From Methylocapsa sp. (GTDB taxonomy: Bacteria; Pseudomonadota; Alphaproteobacteria; Rhizobiales; Beijerinckiaceae): DNA of 5,183 nucleotides. Shown here one piece after another: positions 1-5,183 of this stretch. The DNA is taken from NCBI GenBank assembly GCA_003162995.1, contig PLUZ01000533.1, forward strand, positions 6,802 through 11,984. The letters run 5' to 3'. The notes below the pieces were generated by a model. It made no database searches, was not told the DNA's origin, and saw only the letters and a program-made list of their open reading frames with translations. Both the position numbers and the translations under genes were made by a program. Numbering within the stretch: the first letter of the stretch is position 1; each line of letters starts with the position of its first letter.

Positions 1-25
1 GACGCCGGGCTGGCGAAATCAATTT

Positions 26-718
26 CTACCGGCCTTGCGTTCGCTGGCCCGATGCAACAGACGGCACAGTGTGGCCCGATGTTGGCATGTGATACCGATC
101 GCCAGGCTTGTCATAATCTGGGAATGCCGGTGCTGGCTCAAGAGCCATGGCCTCATCCATCGTCAAGCTGCGAATGAGTGCAAGCTGACGTTCCCCATTC
201 GCGTCATCCCGCAAGCGGCGGTATACCGGATCGTCTATTATTCGCACGTAGGCTTGCGCGTAAGACAGTCCTGTCTTGCGGGAGAGTTCTTTTGCTTTCA
301 ACTCAAGTTCGAGCGTAGCCGGTTCGTTGCGGCGTGCGACCGTATCCTGCACGGCATCGGCAGGCGCTTTCGCCTTCGCAAAATCAGACCCCGGCGCCGA
401 TTTCAGCAGTTGGAAAATCTCATGGCCTGCCGGCGTTTCGAGCGCGCGAGTGAAAGCCTTTTGGAAGGACTCGCCGTCCTTTTGGATGCTTTCGGCCAGC
501 GCGTTCAGCATTTCTGTATAATCGGACTTCTCGTAGCCATCGAAATCGCCATCGCTAAGCATCTTGTGAATCGCTTCGACCGCGATGTCGCCGGTCTCGG
601 GGAAAATGTCTGTAGACTTCATAATAACGACTTTCGCATGTGTTTGAGCCGGCTTACGCACGGCCGAAATTTCGTCAATCTTAATGACCCGTAAAATCTT
701 CCGCAGTTTCGCACTCAC
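26..718 (-). CDS. Phage protein with XkdF-like N-terminal peptide, possible head-assembly protein
   Basis: I place the start at GTG 718, giving 230 aa, not at the ATG at 934 that opens the frame. The GTG overlaps the previous stop (GTGA) and has GGGGGA 7 bases upstream, and the 72 residues before it are cysteine/arginine-rich antisense-like sequence. The N-terminus (KIDEISAVRKPAQTHAKVVI, 13-32) resembles the 'E-[IV]-S-x-V-D-x-P-A' segment found at the end of XkdF-type phage protease domains and at the start of related phage proteins. Arginine (R21) replaces the usual aspartate. The middle and C-terminus are helical. Two similar motifs, FTRALETPAGHEIFQLL and YVRIIDDPVYRRLRDD, recall scaffold-like phage head proteins. 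The upstream protease domain is absent. A head scaffold or maturation role is inferred from the motif and from lying downstream of terL. Confidence 0.65.
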   Translation of the reverse strand: MSAKLRKILRVIKIDEISAVRKPAQTHAKVVIMKSTDIFPETGDIAVEAIHKMLSDGDFDGYEKSDYTEMLNALAESIQKDGESFQKAFTRALETPAGHEIFQLLKSAPGSDFAKAKAPADAVQDTVARRNEPATLELELKAKELSRKTGLSYAQAYVRIIDDPVYRRLRDDANGERQLALIRSLTMDEAMALEPAPAFPDYDKPGDRYHMPTSGHTVPSVASGQRTQGR

Positions 719-1254
719 GCTGACATCCCCCGCAAATGTTTTACCATCTCGGGCCACTGGTCGGGCGGCACCGCAACACCGTAATTTCCGGAATCGTCCG
801 CATTGTAGATTTCCGCCGCGACGCGGTAGCCTGGTTCGAGCGCAGCCTGCAAAGCAGCACCGCTGAAATGCCGGTGCTTGACCTCCCGGCCGTTCGGTGT
901 GACCACAATAAACCAGCGGTTCTTCTCCGGGCACGGAACCGATGCCGCCGCACGCGATGCTATGACCGCAGCTTGCCCGCGTGCCAAATCCAATTGCCGT
1001 TTGACGTCCTTGATTTGCAGCTCAAGGCTTTGAATCAGCCGCCCGTCGGCCTCCTCGCTTTTGTTCAGCCGATCCAGCTCCGTCGAGGTAAAAATCTTTC
1101 CTTTACATGCCAACTCAGCCTGCGCACATACGCGGCGAATCTCGTTCGATGTATCCAACCGACGCGCGCAAGCCTTCTCAAGCTCTACGCCCAAATTCGA
1201 AAGATGTTTTTCGTGAAATTCTATGTTCATTTTCCAATTCCAATTTTCATTCAT
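715..1254 (-). CDS. Hypothetical phage protein with N-terminal coiled coil
   Basis: The family of this 179-aa protein is not recognised. Residues ~10-100 are highly charged and helical, with a probable coiled coil strongest around 58-93 (TELDRLNKSEEADGRLIQSL onward). A compact C-terminal region (~113-175) begins with the beta-like RWFIVVTPNGREV, then runs SGAALQAALEPGYRVAAEIY and a tryptophan-containing end. The pattern of coiled coil plus small globular domain suits a structural or adaptor role, but none is shown. The ATG at 1254 has only a weak ribosome binding site. A second in-frame ATG at 1230 (M9), preceded by GGAA, is an alternative start. The stop overlaps the next gene's GTG by 4 bases (GTGA), so the two are probably translated together. 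Confidence 0.7.
   Translation of the reverse strand: MNENWNWKMNIEFHEKHLSNLGVELEKACARRLDTSNEIRRVCAQAELACKGKIFTSTELDRLNKSEEADGRLIQSLELQIKDVKRQLDLARGQAAVIASRAAASVPCPEKNRWFIVVTPNGREVKHRHFSGAALQAALEPGYRVAAEIYNADDSGNYGVAVPPDQWPEMVKHLRGMSA
719..735 (-). promoter_or_regulatory. Ribosome binding site that fixes the GTG start at 718
   Basis: GGGGGA on the minus strand lies 7 bases before the GTG, inside the last codons of the coiled-coil gene. Together with the GTGA overlap it decides the start of the 230-aa gene. Confidence 0.55.
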
Positions 1255-1320
1255 CTAATCTACCAGATTGCAAGTTTTTTGCGCTCGGTATTTCATACAT
1301 TTGCGAGTAATCCACACACG
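1255..1320. other. Short intergenic gap after terL
   Basis: This 66-bp AT-rich gap is one of only two real gaps in the operon. I see no convincing terminator (only a GCAA/TTGC 4-bp pair), no clear promoter boxes and no strong Shine-Dalgarno sequence before the next gene. A weak promoter cannot be excluded. Confidence 0.4.
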
Positions 1321-3027
1321 TTATGGCACCCATTTGCTGTTGATGGTCCAGCCCGTCAGATGATCACCCCCGCCACCGTATTCCGGACCACTTGCCAGCC
1401 CAGGTTGCACGCTCGGCCCCGCCGCCCCATAAAGTTCTCGCGATACATTCGCGGGAAGGCTCGTCTGCGGATCGATGGTGATCGCGCTACGGCCTTGGCC
1501 GGGCGGCGGAACGTGGAACGATTTAATCTGATAATCCCGCGTACCGAACAATCTCACCATGAGGCCCGCAACAGCCGCCCCTAGATCGTCGTGGCCGCCA
1601 GGCGGATGCGATATAGAATCCTTGCCGCCAACCTTCGAGACACGCCGCTCAAGCGCACATAACTGCGCAGCCAGACGCTTGTTATCCAACAGCCGACATC
1701 TACCCGAGTTCAAAATAGGAATGAGCCCGGCAAAGTTGTCCGATGTAGTCAAATACCCGGCCGCTTGTGCTGGGTCTCGGTGTTTGTAGTTGACGCCATG
1801 GCTGGCAAAGGCATCCATAACGAACCCCTGCGCATACCGGTCGCCTGTACATGTGGCCAGGCCATACACGCCAAGCGCGTCACAGACCTCCGCAACAATG
1901 GCAGCAGGACTAAATGGCGGTCGCCGCTCATACAAATAATCAAGTATCGCAATCTCGCCCTCGACATGGCCAATCGCTAAAGTGAAACTATCCTGCTGGC
2001 CGCTCGACGGGTCGCAATGCGCCGAATAGGCAACACCCGGAACCGGCACAATCTCGGTAACATCCCGCATGGTGCAGGCGTCGATTGTGTCCGGAGAGAT
2101 ATAGGACTCCAAGTCATTCCGAAACTGCCCGCCCCATTCCGACGCCGCGACCGCCGCATCGTCTTCATAAGCGCGATCGATGACGCTTTGCTTGATCGTC
2201 GGGTTGAACGTCCGGGTCGCCCCGTTCGCAACCAAGATTGCCGGATTGCCATTCGCACCAAAATGTTTCTTAAACGTCGCCCACGTCTCGCCACGGCGGG
2301 CATGCGGTGATCCAATCGCAAACAAACACCCGCCAGTCGTGGCTAAAGACGGCTTAACAGCGGCCAAGATTTCCTTATCGGGATTGCGGCTTTCGTCGGA
2401 TTGCCACATGCTGGCCTCTTCGGCGATGGCAGCAACGGCCGTAATGCCTCTGATCGTCCTGAACGACGCCGGCCGGATCTGTATGTCGACGCGGTTCCGG
2501 AGCGATATCTCGTCGCGGGTTATCTGTTCCGTTAGAGGAGAGAACCGGGGATTGTCAGTGAAGATACCCTTTAGGAAATTGAAAATCTGCGCTGCCTGCT
2601 GGGTCGATGCGGCCATGATAGGAAGCACGCCGCGCTCGCCGCGGGCCAGCACGCCACGATAATCGATGCACGCGGCCAGATAGGCGCCCAGGACGGCCAC
2701 GCCGAGCGATTTGCCAGGCCTGCGCCCCGCGATGATCCAGCACTCCTCCACGGGATCGCTAGGGTTTTGTAGCCGCCCGGTGACGGCCGTGAAGGTTGCG
2801 AGCTCAGTCGCGGTCAACGGCTCGCCCTGGCTGGCGATTAATAGACATCTCATGACAGCGAAAGACGGACCGCCCAACATGCCGCCGAGCCAAGCTTTGT
2901 CTTCCAGGGCTTGCCGGCAGGTAATGAGTTTGGTCGCAAATGGTTTGCTCGATGAGACTAATCCTAGGGACAACAAAGATTGACCGCTCGCCGCGGGCCA
3001 GCGCGCGCATGATAAGTTCGGCTGCAA
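1321..3027 (-). CDS. terL: Phage terminase large subunit (TerL); start uncertain
   Basis: TerL is the ATP-driven motor and nuclease that packs phage DNA into the prohead. In the 568-aa open frame, GRRPGKS (101-107) is the Walker A-like P-loop and AAIAEEA (199-205) is Walker B with its catalytic glutamate. The C-terminal RNase H-like nuclease shows candidate metal-binding aspartates D339 (HCDPSSG), D396 (TGDRYA) and D480/D481 (GGHDDLGAA). The ~65-residue tail is proline/glycine-rich. Family-like sequence begins only near residue 30 (FATKLITCRQALEDKAWLGG). Residues 1-27 are helicase DNA read out of frame, so the TTG at 3027 gives merely the longest frame. TTG codons at 2976 and 2973 are alternatives. 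The first downstream ATG, at 2880, would cut into conserved sequence. The normal start appears lost. Product call is firm; the start is not. Confidence 0.9.
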   Translation of the reverse strand: MQPNLSCARWPAASGQSLLSLGLVSSSKPFATKLITCRQALEDKAWLGGMLGGPSFAVMRCLLIASQGEPLTATELATFTAVTGRLQNPSDPVEECWIIAGRRPGKSLGVAVLGAYLAACIDYRGVLARGERGVLPIMAASTQQAAQIFNFLKGIFTDNPRFSPLTEQITRDEISLRNRVDIQIRPASFRTIRGITAVAAIAEEASMWQSDESRNPDKEILAAVKPSLATTGGCLFAIGSPHARRGETWATFKKHFGANGNPAILVANGATRTFNPTIKQSVIDRAYEDDAAVAASEWGGQFRNDLESYISPDTIDACTMRDVTEIVPVPGVAYSAHCDPSSGQQDSFTLAIGHVEGEIAILDYLYERRPPFSPAAIVAEVCDALGVYGLATCTGDRYAQGFVMDAFASHGVNYKHRDPAQAAGYLTTSDNFAGLIPILNSGRCRLLDNKRLAAQLCALERRVSKVGGKDSISHPPGGHDDLGAAVAGLMVRLFGTRDYQIKSFHVPPPGQGRSAITIDPQTSLPANVSRELYGAAGPSVQPGLASGPEYGGGGDHLTGWTINSKWVP

Positions 3028-3175
3028 TCCTCGTCTTCCCGGCGCCGGTCGGGAGTTTCAAAATTTGCCGCCGGTGCCCTTGCTTGACGCCGTCGCGGAG
3101 GTCGTCGATAGCATCGCTCTGATACTGTCGTAGCGGCTTTGGTTCAGATTTGGGAGGTGGAAAGAGAGCATTCAT
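2804..3175 (-). CDS. Truncated DEAD/DEAH-box (SF2) helicase, N-terminal fragment
   Basis: The 123-aa frame starts as a superfamily 2 helicase. LRQYQSDAIDDLRDGV (residues 15-30) is the Q-motif-like region, KLPTGAGKT (40-48) is the Walker A motif, and SIFVVPRISLIEQT (65-78) is motif Ia. Family members usually run to several hundred residues with DEAD/DEAH, SAT and C-terminal helicase motifs; none of these is present. From about residue 78 the protein no longer looks helicase-like. Its last ~45 residues are the terL coding DNA read in the wrong frame, ending at 2804. The start is well supported by GGGAG 8 bases upstream and an ATGA overlap with the previous gene. This is most simply a remnant left by a deletion, with homologous DNA ending near 2942-2945. 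It cannot be an active helicase alone. A sequencing or assembly error is possible. Confidence 0.75.
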   Translation of the reverse strand: MNALFPPPKSEPKPLRQYQSDAIDDLRDGVKQGHRRQILKLPTGAGKTRIAAELIMRALARGERSIFVVPRISLIEQTICDQTHYLPASPGRQSLARRHVGRSVFRCHEMSINRQPGRAVDRD

Positions 3176-3423
3176 CTGACCGTCTCCCGTTCAAGGAGAC
3201 GGCCGAGTTCGGCCGCCATCGGCGTGATGCCGCTGGTCATGGTCCGCCATTGCCGCCGCAGGTGCAATAGACCAGCCGCGTCATCGGCGTCCAGGAACGC
3301 TGCAAGAGCTTGCATGCCGATGGCGTCGGCAACGAGGATCTCGCGGGCGATACCGGCGCGCAATTCGTGGGCACGAATCGAATCACACGTGACCTGAGAA
3401 GGATCGAGGGAAGGCGCGCTCAT
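3172..3423 (-). CDS. Small hypothetical protein between the Spo11-like and helicase genes
   Basis: I do not recognise this 83-aa protein. It is rich in alanine and leucine and is probably mostly helical from about residue 14 to 80 (for example AREILVADAIGMQALAAFLD and MAAELGRLLERE), with no signal peptide or membrane segment. Support for it being real comes from its setting. Its ATG overlaps the stop of the Spo11-like gene by 4 bases (ATGA), and its own stop overlaps the helicase start the same way. A GAGGGGG Shine-Dalgarno sequence sits 7 bases before the start. It may be an accessory partner of either neighbour, but nothing in the sequence shows this. Confidence 0.65.
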   Translation of the reverse strand: MSAPSLDPSQVTCDSIRAHELRAGIAREILVADAIGMQALAAFLDADDAAGLLHLRRQWRTMTSGITPMAAELGRLLERETVR

Positions 3424-4430
3424 GGACTTGCCCCCTCGATTTTGGAGGCGCCCAACTGCTTGACGAGACCGGCGAGACCCTCGAAAAGCTTCTTCTCGCT
3501 CTCTTCGGCTGCCATAAGGACCTTGTACTCTTCTGGCGGCAGGTGACGCTCGATGACGTCATTGACAAGCGCCCGCAAGGCATTCGGATCGATCGCGTCG
3601 AGTTCAACGCTGATCTCGCCAAATTTCTTAGCGCGTGTGTCACTCTGCTTTGTGGGCCTCGTCGGAAGATCCCAATCCGTGATCTGCTGGGGAGTGACGG
3701 CAATCCTCTCGAAATGGATTTCAGCGTCGCCGGAATATTTACGCAGACCTTTTTCGATGCATCTGGCGGCGTCTTGCCCGGAAGGATCGAAGTCGCCCAG
3801 ATGATAGATGTAACAAGGCTTGCCGACCTCCCTCATGAACGAGCCGCTCGAGTGCAGAAAAGTAATCGAGGAGTACCCGCGCGCGACCATCAGTGGCACG
3901 TCAAACTTTTTGGTTATGGGAAGGATCACGCCCGAGAGCGCGTCTTTCTCCAGCCAGATCTCGACGTAGGAGTTCAGGTTCCGCCAGAGAGCTTTGCGGT
4001 AGGTTTCAGCGGTGTCTTCTAATGCTTCGCTGATGCCCCCCCATGTGGTCGGGCGCCGCTGCCAGCGGGTATGATCCGCCAGCCACTCGTACGGCAGCTC
4101 GCCAGCCTCGCGCATATCGGCGAGATCGGTTTTGACCCTGGAGTAACCGGTCTCGTCTTTAGCAACGAGCCCGCGGACAGTTGCGAGATAGAAGACCTGC
4201 CTGACCGTGCAGGGCTTGGCTTTCTCTACGATATCATGAAGCGCTGCGCGCCGGTCTTTGAGGCCGGTCTTCGTGATCCGGAACCGCTTTTTATCGACTA
4301 AGGGTGATATAATTTCCGCTTGCGCGAGATCGTGATTTGGGGCATTCTCGGTGCTGTCAACGCCAATCGACAAAGCATTCCCGAGCCCGGCCGCGCCCCC
4401 CGCGCGCCGGGTTTGGTTTGTTTGGGACAT
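3420..4430 (-). CDS. Spo11/topoisomerase VI subunit A-like protein with Toprim domain
   Basis: This 336-aa protein appears to combine the two domains of topoisomerase VI A/Spo11 enzymes, which cut double-stranded DNA through a tyrosine using a metal-binding Toprim fold. Residues ~60-130 look like the winged-helix (5Y-CAP) domain. TVRQVFY (75-81) matches the family's R-E-x-Y-Y motif, making Y81 the candidate catalytic tyrosine with R77 conserved. The Toprim domain follows: E161 in IWLEKDAL is the catalytic glutamate, and D213/D215 in YHLGDFDPSG form the DxD motif. Residues 1-50 look disordered, and the C-terminus (~270-336) is charged and helical. At 336 aa it is close to the A subunit in size, but no ATP-binding B subunit is visible. 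Stand-alone relatives in mobile elements have been described as 'mini-A'. Start at ATG, 3 bp after the previous stop; the stop overlaps the next start (ATGA). Domain call is strong; activity and role in packaging or recombination are inferred. Confidence 0.8.
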   Translation of the reverse strand: MSQTNQTRRAGGAAGLGNALSIGVDSTENAPNHDLAQAEIISPLVDKKRFRITKTGLKDRRAALHDIVEKAKPCTVRQVFYLATVRGLVAKDETGYSRVKTDLADMREAGELPYEWLADHTRWQRRPTTWGGISEALEDTAETYRKALWRNLNSYVEIWLEKDALSGVILPITKKFDVPLMVARGYSSITFLHSSGSFMREVGKPCYIYHLGDFDPSGQDAARCIEKGLRKYSGDAEIHFERIAVTPQQITDWDLPTRPTKQSDTRAKKFGEISVELDAIDPNALRALVNDVIERHLPPEEYKVLMAAEESEKKLFEGLAGLVKQLGASKIEGASP

Positions 4431-4433
4431 CGA

Positions 4434-4631
4434 TTATTGCCCCCCGACCTGATCCGCGAAGAACCGGTCCAATGCCTCTTTCGTGGCGATCCACTGCCGG
4501 CCGATTTTGCGCGCTGGGAGGCGCCCGGTTTCCAAAAGGTGGTAGACTCCCCGAGGGGGTTTCCCGATTGCCCTTGCGATGTTTTTGACACCCCAAAGAA
4601 CCGTGGAATCGATTTTGGTTGCTTCAGTCAT
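4434..4631 (-). CDS. Small helix-turn-helix DNA-binding protein (excisionase/MerR-like)
   Basis: This 65-aa protein is almost entirely one DNA-binding domain. VLWGVKNIARAIGKPPRGVY (about residues 11-30) gives a helix-turn-helix, HLLETGRLPARKIGRQWIAT (31-50) gives the second helix and a basic wing, and KEALDRFF (51-58) gives the closing helix. This is the layout of the excisionase/HTH_17 family, in which the phrase 'G-x-L-P-A-x-K-I-G-x-x-W' is characteristic. The ATG start has an AGGAG site 10 bases upstream. The stop is only 3 bp before the start of the Spo11-like gene. Excisionases of this size help integrases, but no integrase is visible here. A small DNA-binding protein upstream of terL could instead serve as the DNA-recognition (small terminase) subunit or as a regulator. 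Fold call good, role open. Confidence 0.75.
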   Translation of the reverse strand: MTEATKIDSTVLWGVKNIARAIGKPPRGVYHLLETGRLPARKIGRQWIATKEALDRFFADQVGGQ

Positions 4632-4641
4632 TTCTTTGCAG

Positions 4642-4646
4642 CTCCT
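4642..4646 (-). promoter_or_regulatory. Ribosome binding site of the 65-aa helix-turn-helix gene
   Basis: AGGAG on the minus strand lies 10 bases before the ATG at 4631. It is one of the cleaner Shine-Dalgarno matches in the window and supports that ATG as the start. Confidence 0.6.
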
Positions 4647-4656
4647 ACATTAATGT
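4647..4656. promoter_or_regulatory. Perfect 10-bp palindrome beside the 20-bp inverted repeat
   Basis: ACATTAATGT is a perfect 10-bp palindrome that directly abuts the 20-bp inverted repeat. It shares the half-site core AATGT/ACATT, so four copies of that core fall within 30 bp. This suggests a repeated binding site rather than one isolated palindrome. It lies just upstream of the ribosome binding site of the next gene, where a bound protein could block transcription. Confidence 0.4.
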
Positions 4657-4676
4657 GAATGTTATCTTTAACATTC
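4657..4676. promoter_or_regulatory. Perfect 8-bp inverted repeat, candidate operator or protein-binding site
   Basis: GAATGTTA and TAACATTC form a perfect inverted repeat with 8-bp arms and a 4-base spacer in the 57-bp gap before the 65-aa helix-turn-helix gene. A 20-bp footprint with symmetric arms is typical of a site bound by a dimeric regulator. The stem is AT-rich and no T-run follows in the direction of transcription, so it is a poor intrinsic terminator. Either flanking DNA-binding protein could be the ligand. A packaging recognition site is an alternative. The symmetry is seen directly; the role is inferred. Confidence 0.5.
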
Positions 4677-4685
4677 ATTTCCATA

Positions 4686-4696
4686 GAATTATTCTC
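4686..4696. repeat. Short inverted repeat at the 3' end of the regulator-like gene
   Basis: The sequence AGAAT-T-ATTCT is a perfect 5-bp inverted repeat with a one-base centre, overlapping the stop codon of the upstream gene. It is AT-rich and short, so it may be chance. It is listed because two further palindromes lie within 40 bp. Confidence 0.3.
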
Positions 4697-5183
4697 CATA
4701 TCGCTCGGCCTCGCGCCGTATGTCGTCATAAAGCTCAGTAACGTTCAGCAGCCCATGGAACGCCGGCGCTGAATTGTTTTGGAATCCGCCGGGTGGTTTT
4801 TGACCCCGCGGTATGTTCCTCAAGGATTTAAAGTGCTCGTCGAGCGCCCCGAGATCAATTGCAGCTTCGCCACTTCCCTCCCCGCCGAAAACGCGCCGGA
4901 TGATATTCAGCTTCAGCCATTGGTCGCCGTTTTTCGCCGGCGACGATTCAATCTGCGTGTAAAAACGCTGCTCCGAAAACTCTGTAGCGATGGATTGCAG
5001 GACAAGCGGAGGGAACCCCGCCGCATCTAGTGTGAGTCCAAGATGCGCCATAAATAGGTCTTCGCGGCTGTAACTGACGCGTGCTCCCTTCCCCGGCCGG
5101 GCAACATTTGGGACCCCCGCGTCCCGCAAGATGCGAAGCCTGGACTTGAACGCCTTAGCTTCATCGGGGCTGACCCGATGAAG
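4689..5183 (-). CDS. MerR-like DNA-binding regulator, 5' end outside window (partial)
   Basis: About 164 residues are visible, ending at a TAA stop. The frame stays open to the right edge, so the true start lies outside the window. A TTG at 5129 is a possible start, but the 18 residues before it (LHRVSPDEAKAFKSRLRI) read naturally into the following sequence and look like part of the same domain. The N-terminal stretch, with RLRILRDAGVP followed by a basic glycine-rich loop and VSYSREDLFMAHLGLTLDAAGFPP, resembles the winged helix-turn-helix of MerR-like phage regulators: helix, wing, then a 'Y-x-x-x-D-L' helix. The remaining ~100 residues are unrecognised and include a proline/glycine-rich segment. 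The position ahead of the packaging genes would suit a regulator or a DNA-recognition protein. The DNA-binding call is inference from sequence style and the function is unknown. Confidence 0.6.
   Translation of the reverse strand, partial: LHRVSPDEAKAFKSRLRILRDAGVPNVARPGKGARVSYSREDLFMAHLGLTLDAAGFPPLVLQSIATEFSEQRFYTQIESSPAKNGDQWLKLNIIRRVFGGEGSGEAAIDLGALDEHFKSLRNIPRGQKPPGGFQNNSAPAFHGLLNVTELYDDIRREAERYGE

Noticed and set aside
35..694. 219-aa plus-strand open frame
   Set aside because: It is antisense to the XkdF-like gene, has a composition typical of a shadow frame, and shows no recognisable motif.
719..934. Upstream extension of the 230-aa gene to an ATG at 934
   Set aside because: The added 72 residues are rich in cysteine and arginine and overlap the coiled-coil gene in another frame. 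The GTG at 718 has a GTGA overlap and a good ribosome binding site.
736..1584. 282-aa plus-strand open frame
   Set aside because: It runs antisense across the coiled-coil gene, the intergenic gap and the end of terL. A real gene would not be expected to respect none of these boundaries, and the protein shows no domain.
2180..2662. 160-aa plus-strand open frame
   Set aside because: It lies wholly antisense to the conserved core of terL and shows no family-like sequence.
3543..4022. 159-aa plus-strand open frame
   Set aside because: It is antisense to the Toprim domain of the Spo11-like gene, whose motifs show that the minus strand is coding.
4320..4658. Overlapping plus- and minus-strand frames around the helix-turn-helix gene
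   Set aside because: The 65-aa minus-strand frame has a clear DNA-binding fold and ribosome binding site. The others are proline/arginine-rich shadows.
4657..4676. Intrinsic terminator after the regulator-like gene
   Set aside because: The stem is AT-rich and no T-run follows it on the minus strand, so an operator-like site is a better reading.
5127..5129. TTG as the start of the regulator-like gene
   Set aside because: The frame is open to the window edge and the residues before it fit the same helix, so the gene most likely begins outside the window.

Overview
The window looks like part of a tailed-phage or prophage packaging region from an alphaproteobacterial host. The protein style and high GC content suggest a Hyphomicrobiales (Bradyrhizobium/Nitrobacter-like) relative. 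That placement is inferred from recognisable protein families, not from a database search. Every supported gene lies on the minus strand, so the operon reads from high to low coordinates. I see no RNA genes, CRISPR arrays or insertion sequences.

Reading in the direction of transcription, the first gene is a DNA-binding regulator-like protein that enters from beyond the right edge (4689-5183). A 57-bp gap rich in AT inverted repeats follows, holding a good ribosome binding site. Next come a 65-aa helix-turn-helix protein (4434-4631) and a 336-aa protein resembling the Spo11/topoisomerase VI A subunit, with a candidate catalytic tyrosine and a Toprim domain (3420-4430). A small unrecognised 83-aa protein (3172-3423) and the N-terminal part of an SF2 helicase (2804-3175) come next. 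The large terminase TerL (1321-3027) follows. After a 66-bp gap come a coiled-coil protein (715-1254) and a 230-aa protein with an XkdF-like N-terminal peptide (26-718).

The genes are tightly packed. Three junctions are 4-base start/stop overlaps (ATGA, ATGA, GTGA) and one gap is 3 bp, which suggests translational coupling in one transcript. The functional logic fits DNA packaging: DNA-binding proteins, a Toprim/Spo11-like enzyme, a helicase and the terminase motor-nuclease, followed by proteins that may act in head assembly.

Two points stand out. The helicase is homologous to its family only up to motif Ia (about residue 77). The DNA then passes directly, in the +1 frame, into the conserved N-terminus of TerL. 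This looks like a deletion that removed the rest of the helicase and the normal start of terL. Second, a Spo11/Topo VI A-like protein with no visible B subunit sits in a packaging operon, where its role is not obvious.
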